Shown here in pieces: positions 8,762 to 18,595 of a stretch of DNA of 64,000 nucleotides. The position numbers and the translations under genes are program-made. The notes under the pieces are model-generated. The model did no database searches. It was not told the DNA's origin and saw only the letters and a list, made by a program, of their open reading frames with translations. Source of the stretch: Vibrio sp. SCSIO 43137. GTDB lineage: Bacteria > Pseudomonadota > Gammaproteobacteria > Enterobacterales > Vibrionaceae. How positions within the stretch are numbered: the stretch's first letter is position 1; every line of letters starts with the position of its first letter. The DNA is taken from NCBI RefSeq assembly GCF_028201475.1, contig NZ_CP116384.1:248001-312000 (forward strand), in the 5' to 3' direction.

Positions 8762-8943
8762 CGGGAGAGGAGCTCACCGCCGCTGATATCGTGATGGGTT
8801 ATTGCCTTGAGGTGGCTGAAGTGCGCACGGGTATCGGAGAAAAATACCCGCATGTTCAGGCCTTTATTGAGCGGATGCGTCAGCGCCCGGCCTATAAAAG
8901 GGCAATAGAAAAAAGTGGTCACTTTAAGCCGTTGGCAGAGTAA
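8758..8943 (+). pseudogene. C-terminal remnant of a glutathione S-transferase
   Basis: A frame ending at TAA 8941-8943 encodes about 60 residues, LTGEELTAADIVMGY followed by a stretch containing YPHVQAFIERMRQRPAY. That is the typical C-terminal helical domain of bacterial GSTs (GeefTaADi motif, then the R-P-A-Y end). The N-terminal thioredoxin domain and any start codon are absent, and the frame runs straight out of the M20 gene's last codons. The junction at about 8755-8762 marks an insertion or deletion that brought the ridA/dpaL/M20 cluster against a truncated GST. It was left out of earlier gene calling because it lacks a start. Confidence 0.75.
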
Positions 8944-8960
8944 GAAGATAAGCCAAAGCA

Positions 8961-8994
8961 GACTAGCAAGAAGCAACTTTGTTTGTTGCTAGTC
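8961..8994. terminator. bidirectional hairpin between convergent genes
   Basis: GACTAGCAA (8961-8969) pairs with TTGCTAGTC (8986-8994). It overlaps the stop codon of the minus-strand desulfhydrase-like gene and is followed by TTTAAA. Confidence 0.6.
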
Positions 8995-10038
8995 TTTAAA
9001 CTTCCGTCTGTATCTGTTTTGCATACTTGGGTTACCCAGTACGCCACCCTGATGGATATAGAGCAGGGTTTTATCCCTGTTCTGGGGTAACCACTCTTGC
9101 AGGCAGAGCCACATATAAGGGTCGTAAAGCAGTTCAAATTCAACACCGGTTTGCTGCATTAAATCCTGCCAGATCTGATACTCCTGCCGGTAAAGCTTGC
9201 CGAAGTGGTGCTTGTTATCGCTGCCGGATGTGGTGCTGAGGATGGTTGGCTTAGCGGCTTCTGAATCCAGCTCATTGAACTGCTGAGTCAGGTAAGCCTT
9301 GTCTGCTACGCAGGCACAGGTAAGTACTTCAATACCGGCATCGGCAAGGTGCTTTTGCAGATAAAGCGCCGTTGTTCCCGTACCGGAAGGTAGTGCGATA
9401 GTAAGTGCTTGCTTTTCTTTAATGTCAATTTCAGACTCATGCCGATTTAACGTCGACTGCCATTCAAGGATTTCATCGGCCAGCTGTTTTACTCCCTGTT
9501 CCGCAAGAGAGTACCAGCCGCCTTCCGGAACTAACAGCGTATCTTCCTGTGGGGGATGATTTCGGGCTATATACTCTTTTGCATGTAAACCTTGTCGGTT
9601 TTCTTGTTCTGATAGGTCAATAATATTGGCGCCCAGTTCCAGAGCACCGAGATAGTTTCCTGCCGGATTTTGTTTCAGGTAACCGGCAATATGGTCGACA
9701 TAGAAAGTCAGTTTCCAGCCTCTCAGTGAGCAGAGTGCCGCCAGAGAGTAAAGTGAGTTTGCCTGCGCAGAGCCATGGCCTATCACATGTTTTATAGCGG
9801 GGAAATCTCCGGTTAACAGCGACATCAGTTTTCGGGCCTTGTTACCGGCAAACTGCGGGTGCAACTGATCGTCCCGTTTCAGGAAAAAGCTGACATTGTT
9901 GAAGGTATGTCGGGTTACCGGGCTGTTGGCTATTTTCATCTGCTGGCTATCGGTGTTGATTCTATCTATTGACCAATTATGGGGCTTAAGAGGGTAATGT
10001 GCCTGAAGCGCAGGCAAAATGCATTGAAATTTATACAT
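8989..10038 (-). CDS. D-cysteine desulfhydrase / ACC deaminase family PLP enzyme
   Basis: A 349-residue fold-type II PLP protein. FLKRDDQLHPQFAGNKARKL (52-71) holds the PLP lysine, expected to be K67 in GNKARK, and ALPSGTGTTALYL is the phosphate-binding loop. The ACC deaminase family covers 1-aminocyclopropane-1-carboxylate deaminase, D-cysteine desulfhydrase and relatives; in gammaproteobacteria the D-cysteine activity is more usual, but the substrate is not decided here. The ATG at 10038 has a weak ribosome-binding site. It is convergent with the GST remnant. Confidence 0.8.
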   Translation of the reverse strand: MYKFQCILPALQAHYPLKPHNWSIDRINTDSQQMKIANSPVTRHTFNNVSFFLKRDDQLHPQFAGNKARKLMSLLTGDFPAIKHVIGHGSAQANSLYSLAALCSLRGWKLTFYVDHIAGYLKQNPAGNYLGALELGANIIDLSEQENRQGLHAKEYIARNHPPQEDTLLVPEGGWYSLAEQGVKQLADEILEWQSTLNRHESEIDIKEKQALTIALPSGTGTTALYLQKHLADAGIEVLTCACVADKAYLTQQFNELDSEAAKPTILSTTSGSDNKHHFGKLYRQEYQIWQDLMQQTGVEFELLYDPYMWLCLQEWLPQNRDKTLLYIHQGGVLGNPSMQNRYRRKFKD

Positions 10039-10081
10039 CAGTGTTCGGGTCTGGATGGTAAGTGAACAAAAAAGGAACTGA

Positions 10082-10831
10082 ATGATGAAGCGGATTTTCT
10101 CAATGCCTCAACTCTCCCGGCTGGTAACAGCTCTCCCTCTGTTGCTGCTGACAGCAACAGCTTCATCCGTTAATGCCGGACAAAGCTGGCAGCATGAAGG
10201 GAAACCGGCGCAACTGGTTGAACTGTTTACTTCGGAAGGCTGTTCAAGCTGCCCTCCGGCAGACAAGTATCTGAGCAAACTTCAGGATAACACCGAGCTG
10301 TGGAAAGAGGTGATTCCGTTGGCCTTTCATGTCGATTATTGGAACTACCTTGGCTGGAAGGATAAATTTTCTCACCCTTCGTTTTCCCAAAGGCAGAGAA
10401 TCTATCAAAGCTATGGTGCTGCCTCGTCGGTTTACACTCCGGGGTTCTTTGTTGACGGTAAAGAGTGGCAGGGCTACTTTTACCGGCAGAATCTTCCTAA
10501 GGCTAGTGAGAAACCGGCTGATAAGCTGACTCTGACCAGAAACGGTTCTCTGTTTGACCTTGCCTATGAAGGAGAGGGGAAATACAGTGCCCATCTGGCA
10601 CTGTTGGCGATGGATGAAACCACACAAGTCCGCTCTGGCGAGAACAGGGGTAAATCGCTGAAGCATGACTTTATCGTACTGGAAAAACAGCAGATGACCT
10701 CGCAGAATAACTGGCATTTTAATCTGAGCAGTATTCCAGAAAATGCTGATGCCGTAGCCGTCTGGCTGACCAGAGTAGACGGCTTTAAACCTGTGCAGAC
10801 GGTGGCTGGCTTTCTCGAAAAAAATAGATGA
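10082..10831 (+). CDS. secreted DUF1223 thioredoxin-like protein
   Basis: The 249-residue protein has a signal peptide (MKRIFSM..., hydrophobic core LLLLTATASSVNA, cleavage near residue 32). The mature part begins with a DUF1223 domain: VELFTSEGCSSCPPADKYL with a CxxC at C54/C57. The family has a thioredoxin-like fold and is exported; its reaction is unknown, thiol chemistry being plausible. AAGGAA precedes the two adjacent ATGs. It is divergent from the desulfhydrase-like gene. Confidence 0.85.
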   Translation: MMKRIFSMPQLSRLVTALPLLLLTATASSVNAGQSWQHEGKPAQLVELFTSEGCSSCPPADKYLSKLQDNTELWKEVIPLAFHVDYWNYLGWKDKFSHPSFSQRQRIYQSYGAASSVYTPGFFVDGKEWQGYFYRQNLPKASEKPADKLTLTRNGSLFDLAYEGEGKYSAHLALLAMDETTQVRSGENRGKSLKHDFIVLEKQQMTSQNNWHFNLSSIPENADAVAVWLTRVDGFKPVQTVAGFLEKNR

Positions 10832-10862
10832 AAAAGAATAGCTGAAAGTAAATAGATGAAAA

Positions 10863-10890
10863 AGAGTAGCTGAGAAAGAACAGCTACTCT
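10863..10890. terminator. bidirectional terminator between DUF1223 and Na/Pi genes
   Basis: AGAGTAGCTG (10863-10872) pairs with CAGCTACTCT (10881-10890), flanked by A-rich DNA on the left and TTTCACTTT on the right, as expected for convergent genes. Directly before it AATAGATGAAAAAGA is tandemly duplicated (about 10825 and 10850), so the stem probably arose within a small repeat. Confidence 0.75.
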
Positions 10891-12704
10891 TTCACTTTAG
10901 GCAGCACAGAACGCTTTCTTAGTTGTAGCTTGGCAATGCGCTTGCTGAAGGTGTAGATATGTTTCAGCGATTCAATCCATTCCATTTCAAAGCGGAAGAT
11001 CTGAAGTCTGTCGGGATCCTGTTCTATTAATCTCTCTGCCTGATGGTTTAGTACCGTTTCCAGCAGGCCGTTAAGCTCACGCTTAGCATGCAGTACCTGC
11101 TTGGCAAGGGACTCATCTCCGCGACGAATTGCGTTTACACAATCAAGCATAGAACGGGTCACCTTATCCTGCGCCTGATCTAAGGTTTTTCTCATTTTAG
11201 GGCTCAGGGTTATGTCTGAGTTGAGCGCCTTATAAGAGAGGGGCAGCATGGCATTTACCACCAGATCGGCCACACTTTCTAACTGATCGGTGATACTAAT
11301 TAGGGTTATTTGGCGACTGCTCTGATTGTCGGACAGAGGCTCCATTCTTAACCGGCCGAGATAAGAGAGAATATGGCCATGCAGGCGGTCGACTTCATCT
11401 TCTATGGCTTCAATCTCATTCAACTGATCCAGCAACTGCTTTTTCTCCTGCTCATTTTTGACGTTTTTTGCCAGAGGCGGTAGCAGGTTCATCATATTAC
11501 ATACCCTTCGTCCGACCCGCCCCAGTTCAAGCTGCGCCTGATCCAGAGCGATATCCGGTGTTGCGAGAAACTCTTTACCCAGATATTTAGACTTTATGGA
11601 TTTCTTGGTGGTGGCAGATTTTGCTGGCTTTGGCTGGTGGGGAATGATTTTACGTACAAACCAGACAAAGCTGCCGGCAAACGGCACCATAATCAGGGTA
11701 TTGGCGACATTAAACAGGGTGTTGGCGTTGGCTATCTGGCGCGGCAATTCAGCAGCCAGCCTCTCAATACCCGTCAGCTCCGGATATAAGGGGGAGATAG
11801 CCACACTCATCTGGCTGAGAAAACCGATCAATGGTAGCCAGATAAGTACACCAAGCACATTAAAGCAGATATGCACCGCAGCGGTTTGCATTGCCTCGCG
11901 CGATTTACCGATAGCAGCCAGAATGGCGGTAACACAAGTACCAATATTGGCCCCCATGGCGAGGGCGATACCCGTTTCCAGTGAGATAAACCCCTGACCG
12001 GCCAGCACAATCACAATACCTGTTGTGGCCGAAGAGGACTGAACCAGAGCAGTAAACGAAGCCGCCAGCAAAATGGCCAACAGTATGTTATCCATATGTG
12101 CCATGGCATCAATAAAGGGCTGATAGGTACGCAGTGGCGACATAGCTTCGCTCATCAGGTTCATACCCAGAAAAATCAAACCTAAGCCAAACAGCATATT
12201 ACCGTACTGCTTAGTTACCTCTCTTTTGGAGGTAAACTGAACCATAAAACCGATCGCTACCATAGCCAGCGCTGCCTTGGTGACTTTAAAGGCAATAATT
12301 TGAGCCGTTACTGTAGTACCGATATTGGCACCCATAATTACGCCAACAGCCTGAGTAAGGGACATCAGACCGGCAGAAATAAAGCCCACCAACAGAACGG
12401 TAGTGACAGAAGAGGACTGAATAATAGCGGTAATACCTGTACCGGTAATAACAGCCGCAATCCGGTTAGAAGTAAGCTTAGCCAGCAGCATCTTCATCTT
12501 GTCGCCCGCGGCTCTTTTCAGGGCGTTGGACATCTTATCCATACCGTATAGAAAGATAGCTAACCCGCCGAGTAATCCGATACTCATTGGCAGATAGCTG
12601 ATATCAGTACCATTTTCTGCGGCCAGAACTGTTTGAGGGGCGACAAGCAGAACAACAATAAGGGAGAGAAATCGACAGGCAGAAAGACGAAGAGTAACGG
12701 GCAT
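10884..12704 (-). CDS. Na+/Pi cotransporter family protein with PhoU-like domain
   Basis: A 606-residue membrane protein. After an N-terminal signal-like helix, the transport part holds the two inverted QSSS repeats of the family: AIIQSSSVTTVLLVG (near 92) and ALVQSSSATTGIVIV (near 220). A soluble C-terminal region (about 380-600) is helical and PhoU-like (ADLVVNAMLP, DEVDRLHGHIL). The family carries sodium-coupled phosphate uptake or export across the inner membrane. No phosphate-regulator box is apparent upstream. It stands alone on the minus strand. Confidence 0.88.
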   Translation of the reverse strand: MPVTLRLSACRFLSLIVVLLVAPQTVLAAENGTDISYLPMSIGLLGGLAIFLYGMDKMSNALKRAAGDKMKMLLAKLTSNRIAAVITGTGITAIIQSSSVTTVLLVGFISAGLMSLTQAVGVIMGANIGTTVTAQIIAFKVTKAALAMVAIGFMVQFTSKREVTKQYGNMLFGLGLIFLGMNLMSEAMSPLRTYQPFIDAMAHMDNILLAILLAASFTALVQSSSATTGIVIVLAGQGFISLETGIALAMGANIGTCVTAILAAIGKSREAMQTAAVHICFNVLGVLIWLPLIGFLSQMSVAISPLYPELTGIERLAAELPRQIANANTLFNVANTLIMVPFAGSFVWFVRKIIPHQPKPAKSATTKKSIKSKYLGKEFLATPDIALDQAQLELGRVGRRVCNMMNLLPPLAKNVKNEQEKKQLLDQLNEIEAIEDEVDRLHGHILSYLGRLRMEPLSDNQSSRQITLISITDQLESVADLVVNAMLPLSYKALNSDITLSPKMRKTLDQAQDKVTRSMLDCVNAIRRGDESLAKQVLHAKRELNGLLETVLNHQAERLIEQDPDRLQIFRFEMEWIESLKHIYTFSKRIAKLQLRKRSVLPKVKE

Positions 12705-12933
12705 AATATAAAACGCTCCTTAGATACTGACTATAAACTGCTGATACAGAACGGCATATCTATAAGCATAGGCTCTGCTGCCGGAGGGCAAGGAACCAAT
12801 TTACGAAAATGATAGATTAGTAATTTCCGATTAAGAAAAAATATGAGCTACAGCACACTTCTCTTGACTTCATATAGCTGAATATGCGAGCTTTGACTCC
12901 TTGCCTTCAATACAGCGAAAAGGACGTTGACCA

Positions 12934-13554
12934 ATGAATCTGGCTCTGCTTAGCGTATTTATCCCGACTTTTTTCTTTGTTTCTATTACACCGGGAATGT
13001 GTATGACCCTCGCGCTCTCAATGGGCATGAGTATTGGTTATAAACGTACGCTGTGGATGATGGCTGGTGAAGTGGTGGGCGTGGCTGTTGTGGCTATTTC
13101 TGCTGTGGTGGGTATTGCCGCCGTTATGCTTAACTACCCTTGGCTGTTTGTCGGTTTTAAAGTAGCCGGTGCAAGTTACCTGTTCTATCTCGGTATCCAG
13201 ATGTGGCGTTCTAAAGGAAAGCTGGCCTTAACCGGCGAGTCTGTTGAGATGGAAGTGGGCAAAAACTGGGACTTAGTGGCTCAGGGCTTTATTACCGCCA
13301 TTGCTAATCCGAAAGGCTGGGCGTTTATGATCTCTCTGCTGCCGCCGTTTATCGATCAGAGCCAGCCCCTGCCGCTACAGCTAGTTTTGCTGGTCTCCAT
13401 TATTATGATCTCTGAATTTGTCTGCATGACCTTATACGCTACCGGCGGTAAGGGCCTGAAACGGGTACTGGGACACTCACAAAATGTCCGCTTTATGAAC
13501 CGCATATCCGGAACCCTGATGATGGGCGTCGGTGTCTGGTTGTTTATGACTTAA
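12934..13554 (+). CDS. LysE/RhtB family amino-acid exporter
   Basis: The 206-residue hydrophobic protein begins with the family signature FVSITPGMCMTLALSMGMSIG (about 16-36; the P-G motif is characteristic) and has about six membrane helices. AIANPKGWAFMISLLPPFI (101-119) is also typical. LysE/RhtB proteins export amino acids or their analogues; the substrate is not known. AAAAGGACG gives a good ribosome-binding site. It is followed by a strong terminator. Confidence 0.9.
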   Translation: MNLALLSVFIPTFFFVSITPGMCMTLALSMGMSIGYKRTLWMMAGEVVGVAVVAISAVVGIAAVMLNYPWLFVGFKVAGASYLFYLGIQMWRSKGKLALTGESVEMEVGKNWDLVAQGFITAIANPKGWAFMISLLPPFIDQSQPLPLQLVLLVSIIMISEFVCMTLYATGGKGLKRVLGHSQNVRFMNRISGTLMMGVGVWLFMT

Positions 13555-13574
13555 CAGGCTTGTTCAGGCAAATA

Positions 13575-13606
13575 AAAAAGCGAGTGGTAAAGGCTACTCG
13601 CTTTTT
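13575..13606 (+). terminator. rho-independent terminator after the LysE gene
   Basis: AAAAAGCGAGT (13575-13585) pairs with ACTCGCTTTTT (13596-13606), giving a GC stem followed by a T-run of seven. Confidence 0.9.
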
Positions 13607-13981
13607 TTGTACTTGTTTATGTTCTGTTTGGCCTTACCACCTGTTGTTAAGTTGTGCGTATGGGTGCATATGTCGCTCGTTATCATGCTCTGCGTGGTAA
13701 TGCCTACGTCACGCAAAATTACTACTCCCCCTGACAAATAATTACTCAGTAGGTTTTTACTAGTCCCTCCCAAGCTAAATCAGTATAACTTATTGTAATT
13801 AATGATGATTAATCCATTTGCTAATCACCTGATTTATATTCCCGCAAAGATTATTGTGATTACTTTTCCAAAAAATTAGCCTGCAACTGGCGAAAATGTA
13901 AACAAAAGACCTGCCTCACTATTCACTGACCCTAAAGCATTATTATTGCGCTGTGAGTAATTCAGAAAAAAGAAGCAATGT
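13607..13981. promoter_or_regulatory. torYZ upstream region
   Basis: These 375 bp contain no ORF. TGCGTG (about 13694) and CACGCA (about 13712) form a small inverted repeat. The last 200 bp are AT-rich and contain several GATTA/TAATC words, but I see no convincing FNR or TorR site. Confidence 0.3.
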
Positions 13982-15076
13982 ATGGTCATTAATAAACGTT
14001 CAATTATGTTTATTGCTGCCGCCGGGATCTTTATAGGCTGGCTCTCTTTAGCTGGTACAGCAGCAATAATGCATTACACATCCGGCAGTGAGTTTTGTAC
14101 CTCATGCCATTCCATGTCGATACCCTATGAGGAGTACCAAGGTTCCATTCACTATAGCAATGCCAAGGGGATACGAGCTGAGTGCTCTGATTGCCATATT
14201 CCTGAAGATGTTCCCGGTTACATTCTCACCAAGATCAAAGCAAGCAAAGACATCTACCACGAATATGTAAGCGGAAAAATAGCCAGCGAAGAAAAATATG
14301 AACAGCAACGTATGGCGATGGCGGAAAGGGTTTGGACGCAGTTCAGGGCTAATGATTCCGCCACCTGTCGCTCTTGTCATACATTCGAGGCAATGGACAC
14401 ATTTGAGCAGTCTTCTGATGCCGCAAAAATGCATCAATACGCTCAGGAGAACAATCAAACCTGTATCGACTGTCACAAAGGCGTTGCCCATTTTGCTCCC
14501 GAACCTGAACTGGACAGCGCAGCATTCGACAAGCTGTTAAGCACAGCAAATGCCACCCCCGAAAACAGTGAACTTGTCTATCCAATTCAACGGACTGCAA
14601 TGGGCGATCTCGGCTTTATCAACCCGGCTACAAAATTAACGGTTATTTCTGAAAATGACGGCAGACGTCAAATTCAAATCAACGCTTTTCAAATGAAGGG
14701 GGCGGAACAGGTTCTTTATCTGGATAAAGGTAAGCGGGCTATTGTTGCAACCTTGTCAGAGCAGGGTATTTCGATGCTTGAAACCGGCAATTATCAGCAA
14801 GACGAGTATGGCAATGAGTGGCGTAGTGCAATGTTGAAGGCATCAGTCAACGCCCCGGTGTTGGATAGCCTGCAGCCACTTTGGCAGTACGCAGAACAAC
14901 TGGATAACGTTTATTGCTCTACCTGTCACGCAAAAATCGCTGCCAGCCACTACACAGTGAACGCGTGGGGGCCAGTGGCAAAAGGAATGGGAGAGAGAAC
15001 AGATATTACTGAAGAAGATTTAGAGCTGCTAACCAAGTATTTCCAGCACCACGCGAAAGATGTGGTCAATCACTAA
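13982..15076 (+). CDS. torY: pentaheme c-type cytochrome TorY/TorC
   Basis: The 364-residue protein has an N-terminal membrane anchor (about 7-30) and five CxxCH haem sites: C39-H43, C68-H72, C129-H133, C161-H165 in the NapC/NirT-like domain, and C312-H316 in a C-terminal domain. Four plus one haems is the TorC/TorY layout. It takes electrons from the menaquinol pool and passes them to the periplasmic terminal reductase encoded 15 nt downstream. TorY is chosen over TorC because the reductase is closest to TorZ. Confidence 0.92.
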   Translation: MVINKRSIMFIAAAGIFIGWLSLAGTAAIMHYTSGSEFCTSCHSMSIPYEEYQGSIHYSNAKGIRAECSDCHIPEDVPGYILTKIKASKDIYHEYVSGKIASEEKYEQQRMAMAERVWTQFRANDSATCRSCHTFEAMDTFEQSSDAAKMHQYAQENNQTCIDCHKGVAHFAPEPELDSAAFDKLLSTANATPENSELVYPIQRTAMGDLGFINPATKLTVISENDGRRQIQINAFQMKGAEQVLYLDKGKRAIVATLSEQGISMLETGNYQQDEYGNEWRSAMLKASVNAPVLDSLQPLWQYAEQLDNVYCSTCHAKIAASHYTVNAWGPVAKGMGERTDITEEDLELLTKYFQHHAKDVVNH

Positions 15077-15091
15077 TAGAAGGGAAACACC

Positions 15092-17539
15092 ATGAATGAG
15101 ATAACGCGTAGAGGTTTTTTAAAAGGCACAGGTATGGCAACCGGCACTCTGGCAATGACATCACTGACACCGATACCGGCTTTTGCGGATAACAAAAGAG
15201 GCAAAGGTGTGTTAACGGCCGGACGTATGGGGCCGCTACTGTGTCAAGTTAAAGACGGTAAATTGGTTTCCTCAACCAATGCTTTGGCGCAAACCGTTGC
15301 CAACAGCCTGCAAACCACCGGGCCAGATCAGGTTTATACAAAGGCGCGGGTAAAATTTCCTATGGTTCGTAAAGGATACCTTGAAAATCCTTCCAACCCG
15401 CAAGGTAAGCGTGGCGACGATGATTTTGTGCGTGTTTCCTGGGATGAAGCTTATAAGCTGATACACCAGCAACATATGCGTATTCGTAATGAAAATGGTG
15501 CGGAGTCAATCTTTGCCGGTTCTTATGGTTGGCGCTCCAGTGGCGTATTACATAAAGCGCAGACACTATTGCAGCGATACATGAGTATGGCGGGGGGCTA
15601 TTCTGGTCATCTCGGTGACTATTCGACTGGAGCCGCTCAGGTGATCATGCCTCACGTGATGGGCTCTATTGAGGTTTATGAACAGCAGACAACCTATCCC
15701 ATGGTGCTGGAAAACTCACAGGTAGTGGTGTTGTGGGGAATGAACCCACTTAACACTCTGAAAATAGCGTGGACATCGACTGACTGCTCCGGGCTTGAGT
15801 TCTTCCATCAACTGAAACAATCGGGCAAAACCATTATTGCTATTGATCCTATGCGCTCAGAAACGGTCGAATTTTTAGGAAAAACTGTTCAATGGATTGC
15901 CCCACATCCAATGACCGATGTCGCGATGATGCTTGGCATCGCACATGCTCTGGTGAGTAAGGGAAAACATGATAAGGCCTTTCTCGATAAGTACACTACC
16001 GGTTATGAAAAGTTTGAAGACTATCTGTTTGGCAAATCTGACGGAGTAGAGAAAACCCCTCAATGGGCGGAGAAAATATGTGGTGTGCCAGCCGAACAAC
16101 TGGAAACACTGGCTAAAATATTCAGCGAAAACAGAACCATGCTAATGTCCGGCTGGGGGATACAACGACAGCAATATGGTGAGCAGCGCCACTGGATGCT
16201 GGCTACTCTGGCGGCAATGCTGGGGCAAATTGGTTTGCCGGGCGGAGGATTTGGCCTCTCTTATCACTATTCAAATGGTGGTAACCCGACCAGAGATGCT
16301 GGTGTATTACCTGCTATTTCTGCCTCTATTGGCGGAGGTTCTTCCGCTGGTAACGACTGGGCAATCTCGGGGGCAGTAAACAGTTTCCCGGTAGCCAGAA
16401 TTGTTGAAGCCCTCGAAAATCCGGGTAAGAAGTATATGCATAACGGCCACGAGTTAACTTTCCCGGATGTGAAGATGATTTGGTGGGCCGGCGGCGGTAA
16501 CTTCACTCATCATCAGGACACTAACCGGTTAATCAGCGCATGGCAAAAACCGGAGCTCATTGTAATCTCTGAGATCTACTGGACTGCCGCAGCCAAACAC
16601 GCAGATGTTGTACTGCCGATCACTACGTCATTTGAACGCAATGATATGACCATGACAGGTGACTACAGCAACCAGCATTTAGTACCGATGAAACAAGTCG
16701 TGAAACCTCAGGGCGAAGCCCGAAATGACTTTGATGTTTTTGCTGACATGGCTGAACTATTAAAAGCCGGCGGACGCGACGTCTTTACCGAAGGCAAAGA
16801 TGAAATGGGCTGGCTGAAAGGGTTTTATGATGCTGCGCAGAAAGCTGCGAAATCAGCGCGGATCAGAATGCCTAAGTTCGGTAAGTTCTGGAACGACAAT
16901 CAACTGATAGAAATGAAGTTCAATAACAAAGCGGCTCAGTTTGTCCGCCATGCTGACTTCAGAAATGATCCTATTCTCAATCCTTTAGGTACACCCAGCG
17001 GTAAGATTGAGATTTACTCTAAAACCATTGAAGGTTACCGATTAAAAGATTGTCCTGCGCACCCTACCTGGTTAGAGCCTACCGAGTTTTACCTGAAAAC
17101 AACGGGTGATGAACTGCAACTGATGACGGCACATGCTGCCCATCGCCTGCATAGCCAGTTTAACTATGCCGGGTTAAGGGAACAGTATGCGATTGCAAAT
17201 CGTGAACCTATTTCCATCAATACAGACGATGCCAAAGCACGAGGCATTAAAAGCGGTGATTTGGTTCGGGTATATAACGACCGGGGGCAAGTGCTTGCAG
17301 GGGCTTTAGTGACTGATGGAATTAAGAAAGGCGCTGTTTGTATTCATGAAGGCGGATGGCCAGATCTCGATAAAGAGACGGGCTTGTGCAAAAACGGAGG
17401 AGCAAATGTCCTGACTCTGGATATTCCTACTTCCCGTTTAGCTAATGGCTGCGCAGCAAACTCTGCGCTGGTGAAGCTAGAGAAATATACAGGCCCGGCG
17501 TTAGAGCTAACGGCATTTACTCCACCTAAGGATGCGTAA
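15092..17539 (+). CDS. torZ: periplasmic TMAO/N-oxide reductase, TorZ type
   Basis: The 815-residue molybdoenzyme of the DMSO reductase family has a Tat signal (ITRRGFLKG, residues 4-12, cleavage after FA near 32). [13 protein letters not shown] and GDYSTGAAQ (175-183) give the expected serine ligand of molybdenum, S178. Long stretches recall E. coli TorZ more than TorA, for example [18 protein letters not shown] and [15 protein letters not shown]. It reduces TMAO and other N-oxides or S-oxides during anaerobic respiration, fed by TorY. No torD chaperone or TorSRT regulator is present nearby, so maturation and control would come from elsewhere. Confidence 0.93.
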   Translation: MNEITRRGFLKGTGMATGTLAMTSLTPIPAFADNKRGKGVLTAGRMGPLLCQVKDGKLVSSTNALAQTVANSLQTTGPDQVYTKARVKFPMVRKGYLENPSNPQGKRGDDDFVRVSWDEAYKLIHQQHMRIRNENGAESIFAGSYGWRSSGVLHKAQTLLQRYMSMAGGYSGHLGDYSTGAAQVIMPHVMGSIEVYEQQTTYPMVLENSQVVVLWGMNPLNTLKIAWTSTDCSGLEFFHQLKQSGKTIIAIDPMRSETVEFLGKTVQWIAPHPMTDVAMMLGIAHALVSKGKHDKAFLDKYTTGYEKFEDYLFGKSDGVEKTPQWAEKICGVPAEQLETLAKIFSENRTMLMSGWGIQRQQYGEQRHWMLATLAAMLGQIGLPGGGFGLSYHYSNGGNPTRDAGVLPAISASIGGGSSAGNDWAISGAVNSFPVARIVEALENPGKKYMHNGHELTFPDVKMIWWAGGGNFTHHQDTNRLISAWQKPELIVISEIYWTAAAKHADVVLPITTSFERNDMTMTGDYSNQHLVPMKQVVKPQGEARNDFDVFADMAELLKAGGRDVFTEGKDEMGWLKGFYDAAQKAAKSARIRMPKFGKFWNDNQLIEMKFNNKAAQFVRHADFRNDPILNPLGTPSGKIEIYSKTIEGYRLKDCPAHPTWLEPTEFYLKTTGDELQLMTAHAAHRLHSQFNYAGLREQYAIANREPISINTDDAKARGIKSGDLVRVYNDRGQVLAGALVTDGIKKGAVCIHEGGWPDLDKETGLCKNGGANVLTLDIPTSRLANGCAANSALVKLEKYTGPALELTAFTPPKDA

Positions 17540-17571
17540 TTTGTATTTTATAGGGCTCTGTCTGGAGCCCT

Positions 17572-18459
17572 TTACACTCCCCCTTCGCCAGCTTGTTGAA
17601 GACTATAGCCGGTAAGAGGATCGATTTCTGCGACCAGATGTTCTACCTGTTTAATTGCCTCAATTGACGTACTTGATTTCCGGTAGCTGAGATAGATAGG
17701 CCTGCACCAGTCTTCGCTGTCTTCCACTTTAAACAGTTGTTCGCTCGCCAGAAAGGGTTCGACTACCGAGGTGGGGAGGTAAGCCGTCCCCCCTTTTTCC
17801 AAAACAAAATCCAATGCGATTCTGGCGGTAGAGGTTCGCAAATATGGGGCTGGCACTGAGGGGTGCCTTTCTGCATGCTCTGAAGCAAAACGGGTACCCC
17901 AGTCAACATAAATGTACTTCTGTTCAAACGCTTGCTGCTCCAGACAGGGCTCTGTTGATACCAGAGTCAGTACAAGATCAGCAACATGCTTGCAGGAGAG
18001 TTCGTCTGACTTGATCGGATCAAGGGCGAACGCCATATCAAGGGTACGTTCCAGCAAATTGCGGTTAATCTGCTCCCGCGATAGTGTTTCAGCAATAAAA
18101 CCATAACCTTCAAACGCATCGGTTACGATACTCAGACAGTTTTGCAGATAGGCATCCCAGATATTTGGAGTTCCGCCAAGGGTAAGCTGAAGTGCTTTAC
18201 CTTTTTCCAGCGACAGCTCAAATTTTGCCTGCTCAAGGGAAGAGACCATCACTTCGGCATAGCCAATTAAACGCTCCCCTGCCGATGTTAGCTTGATGGC
18301 ATTTCTGTCCCGCGTAAACAGCGTGGTATCAAAGAAAGATTCTAGTTGTTTTATTCTGGCGCTAACCGCAGCCTGAGTGATATAGAGGTTTTCTGCTGCG
18401 CGGCCAAAGTGCTTCTCTTTCGCCACTTCCAGAAATGTCTGGAATACTTTTACGTCCAT
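17572..18459 (-). CDS. hdfR: HdfR-like LysR regulator
   Basis: A 295-residue LysR protein whose HTH part (residues 1-60: TFLEVAKEKHFGRAAENLYI, TQAAVSARIKQLESFF) resembles E. coli HdfR, a repressor of flhDC. The identification is strengthened by position: as in E. coli, it is divergent from maoP. It converges on torZ. Targets here are not known. Confidence 0.82.
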   Translation of the reverse strand: MDVKVFQTFLEVAKEKHFGRAAENLYITQAAVSARIKQLESFFDTTLFTRDRNAIKLTSAGERLIGYAEVMVSSLEQAKFELSLEKGKALQLTLGGTPNIWDAYLQNCLSIVTDAFEGYGFIAETLSREQINRNLLERTLDMAFALDPIKSDELSCKHVADLVLTLVSTEPCLEQQAFEQKYIYVDWGTRFASEHAERHPSVPAPYLRTSTARIALDFVLEKGGTAYLPTSVVEPFLASEQLFKVEDSEDWCRPIYLSYRKSSTSIEAIKQVEHLVAEIDPLTGYSLQQAGEGGV

Positions 18460-18503
18460 ATTCTTATCTCACGTTATTTCCAGCGAAGCATAACAACAAT
18501 TAA

Positions 18504-18518
18504 TTGTCGAGACGACAA
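18504..18518. promoter_or_regulatory. inverted repeat in hdfR-maoP intergenic region
   Basis: TTGTCG-AGA-CGACAA is a perfect 6-3-6 inverted repeat, 45 bp before hdfR and 78 bp before the preferred maoP start. It is a candidate HdfR operator or the equivalent of maoS, the short site on which MaoP acts in E. coli. I cannot compare it with the E. coli maoS sequence here. Confidence 0.4.
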
Positions 18519-18595
18519 AAATATTTTGATTTTCAAACCCCCGGTTTCCCACTAACTTTCGCTTCAATCCAATGACAAAAAACAATGAGGTCGAC

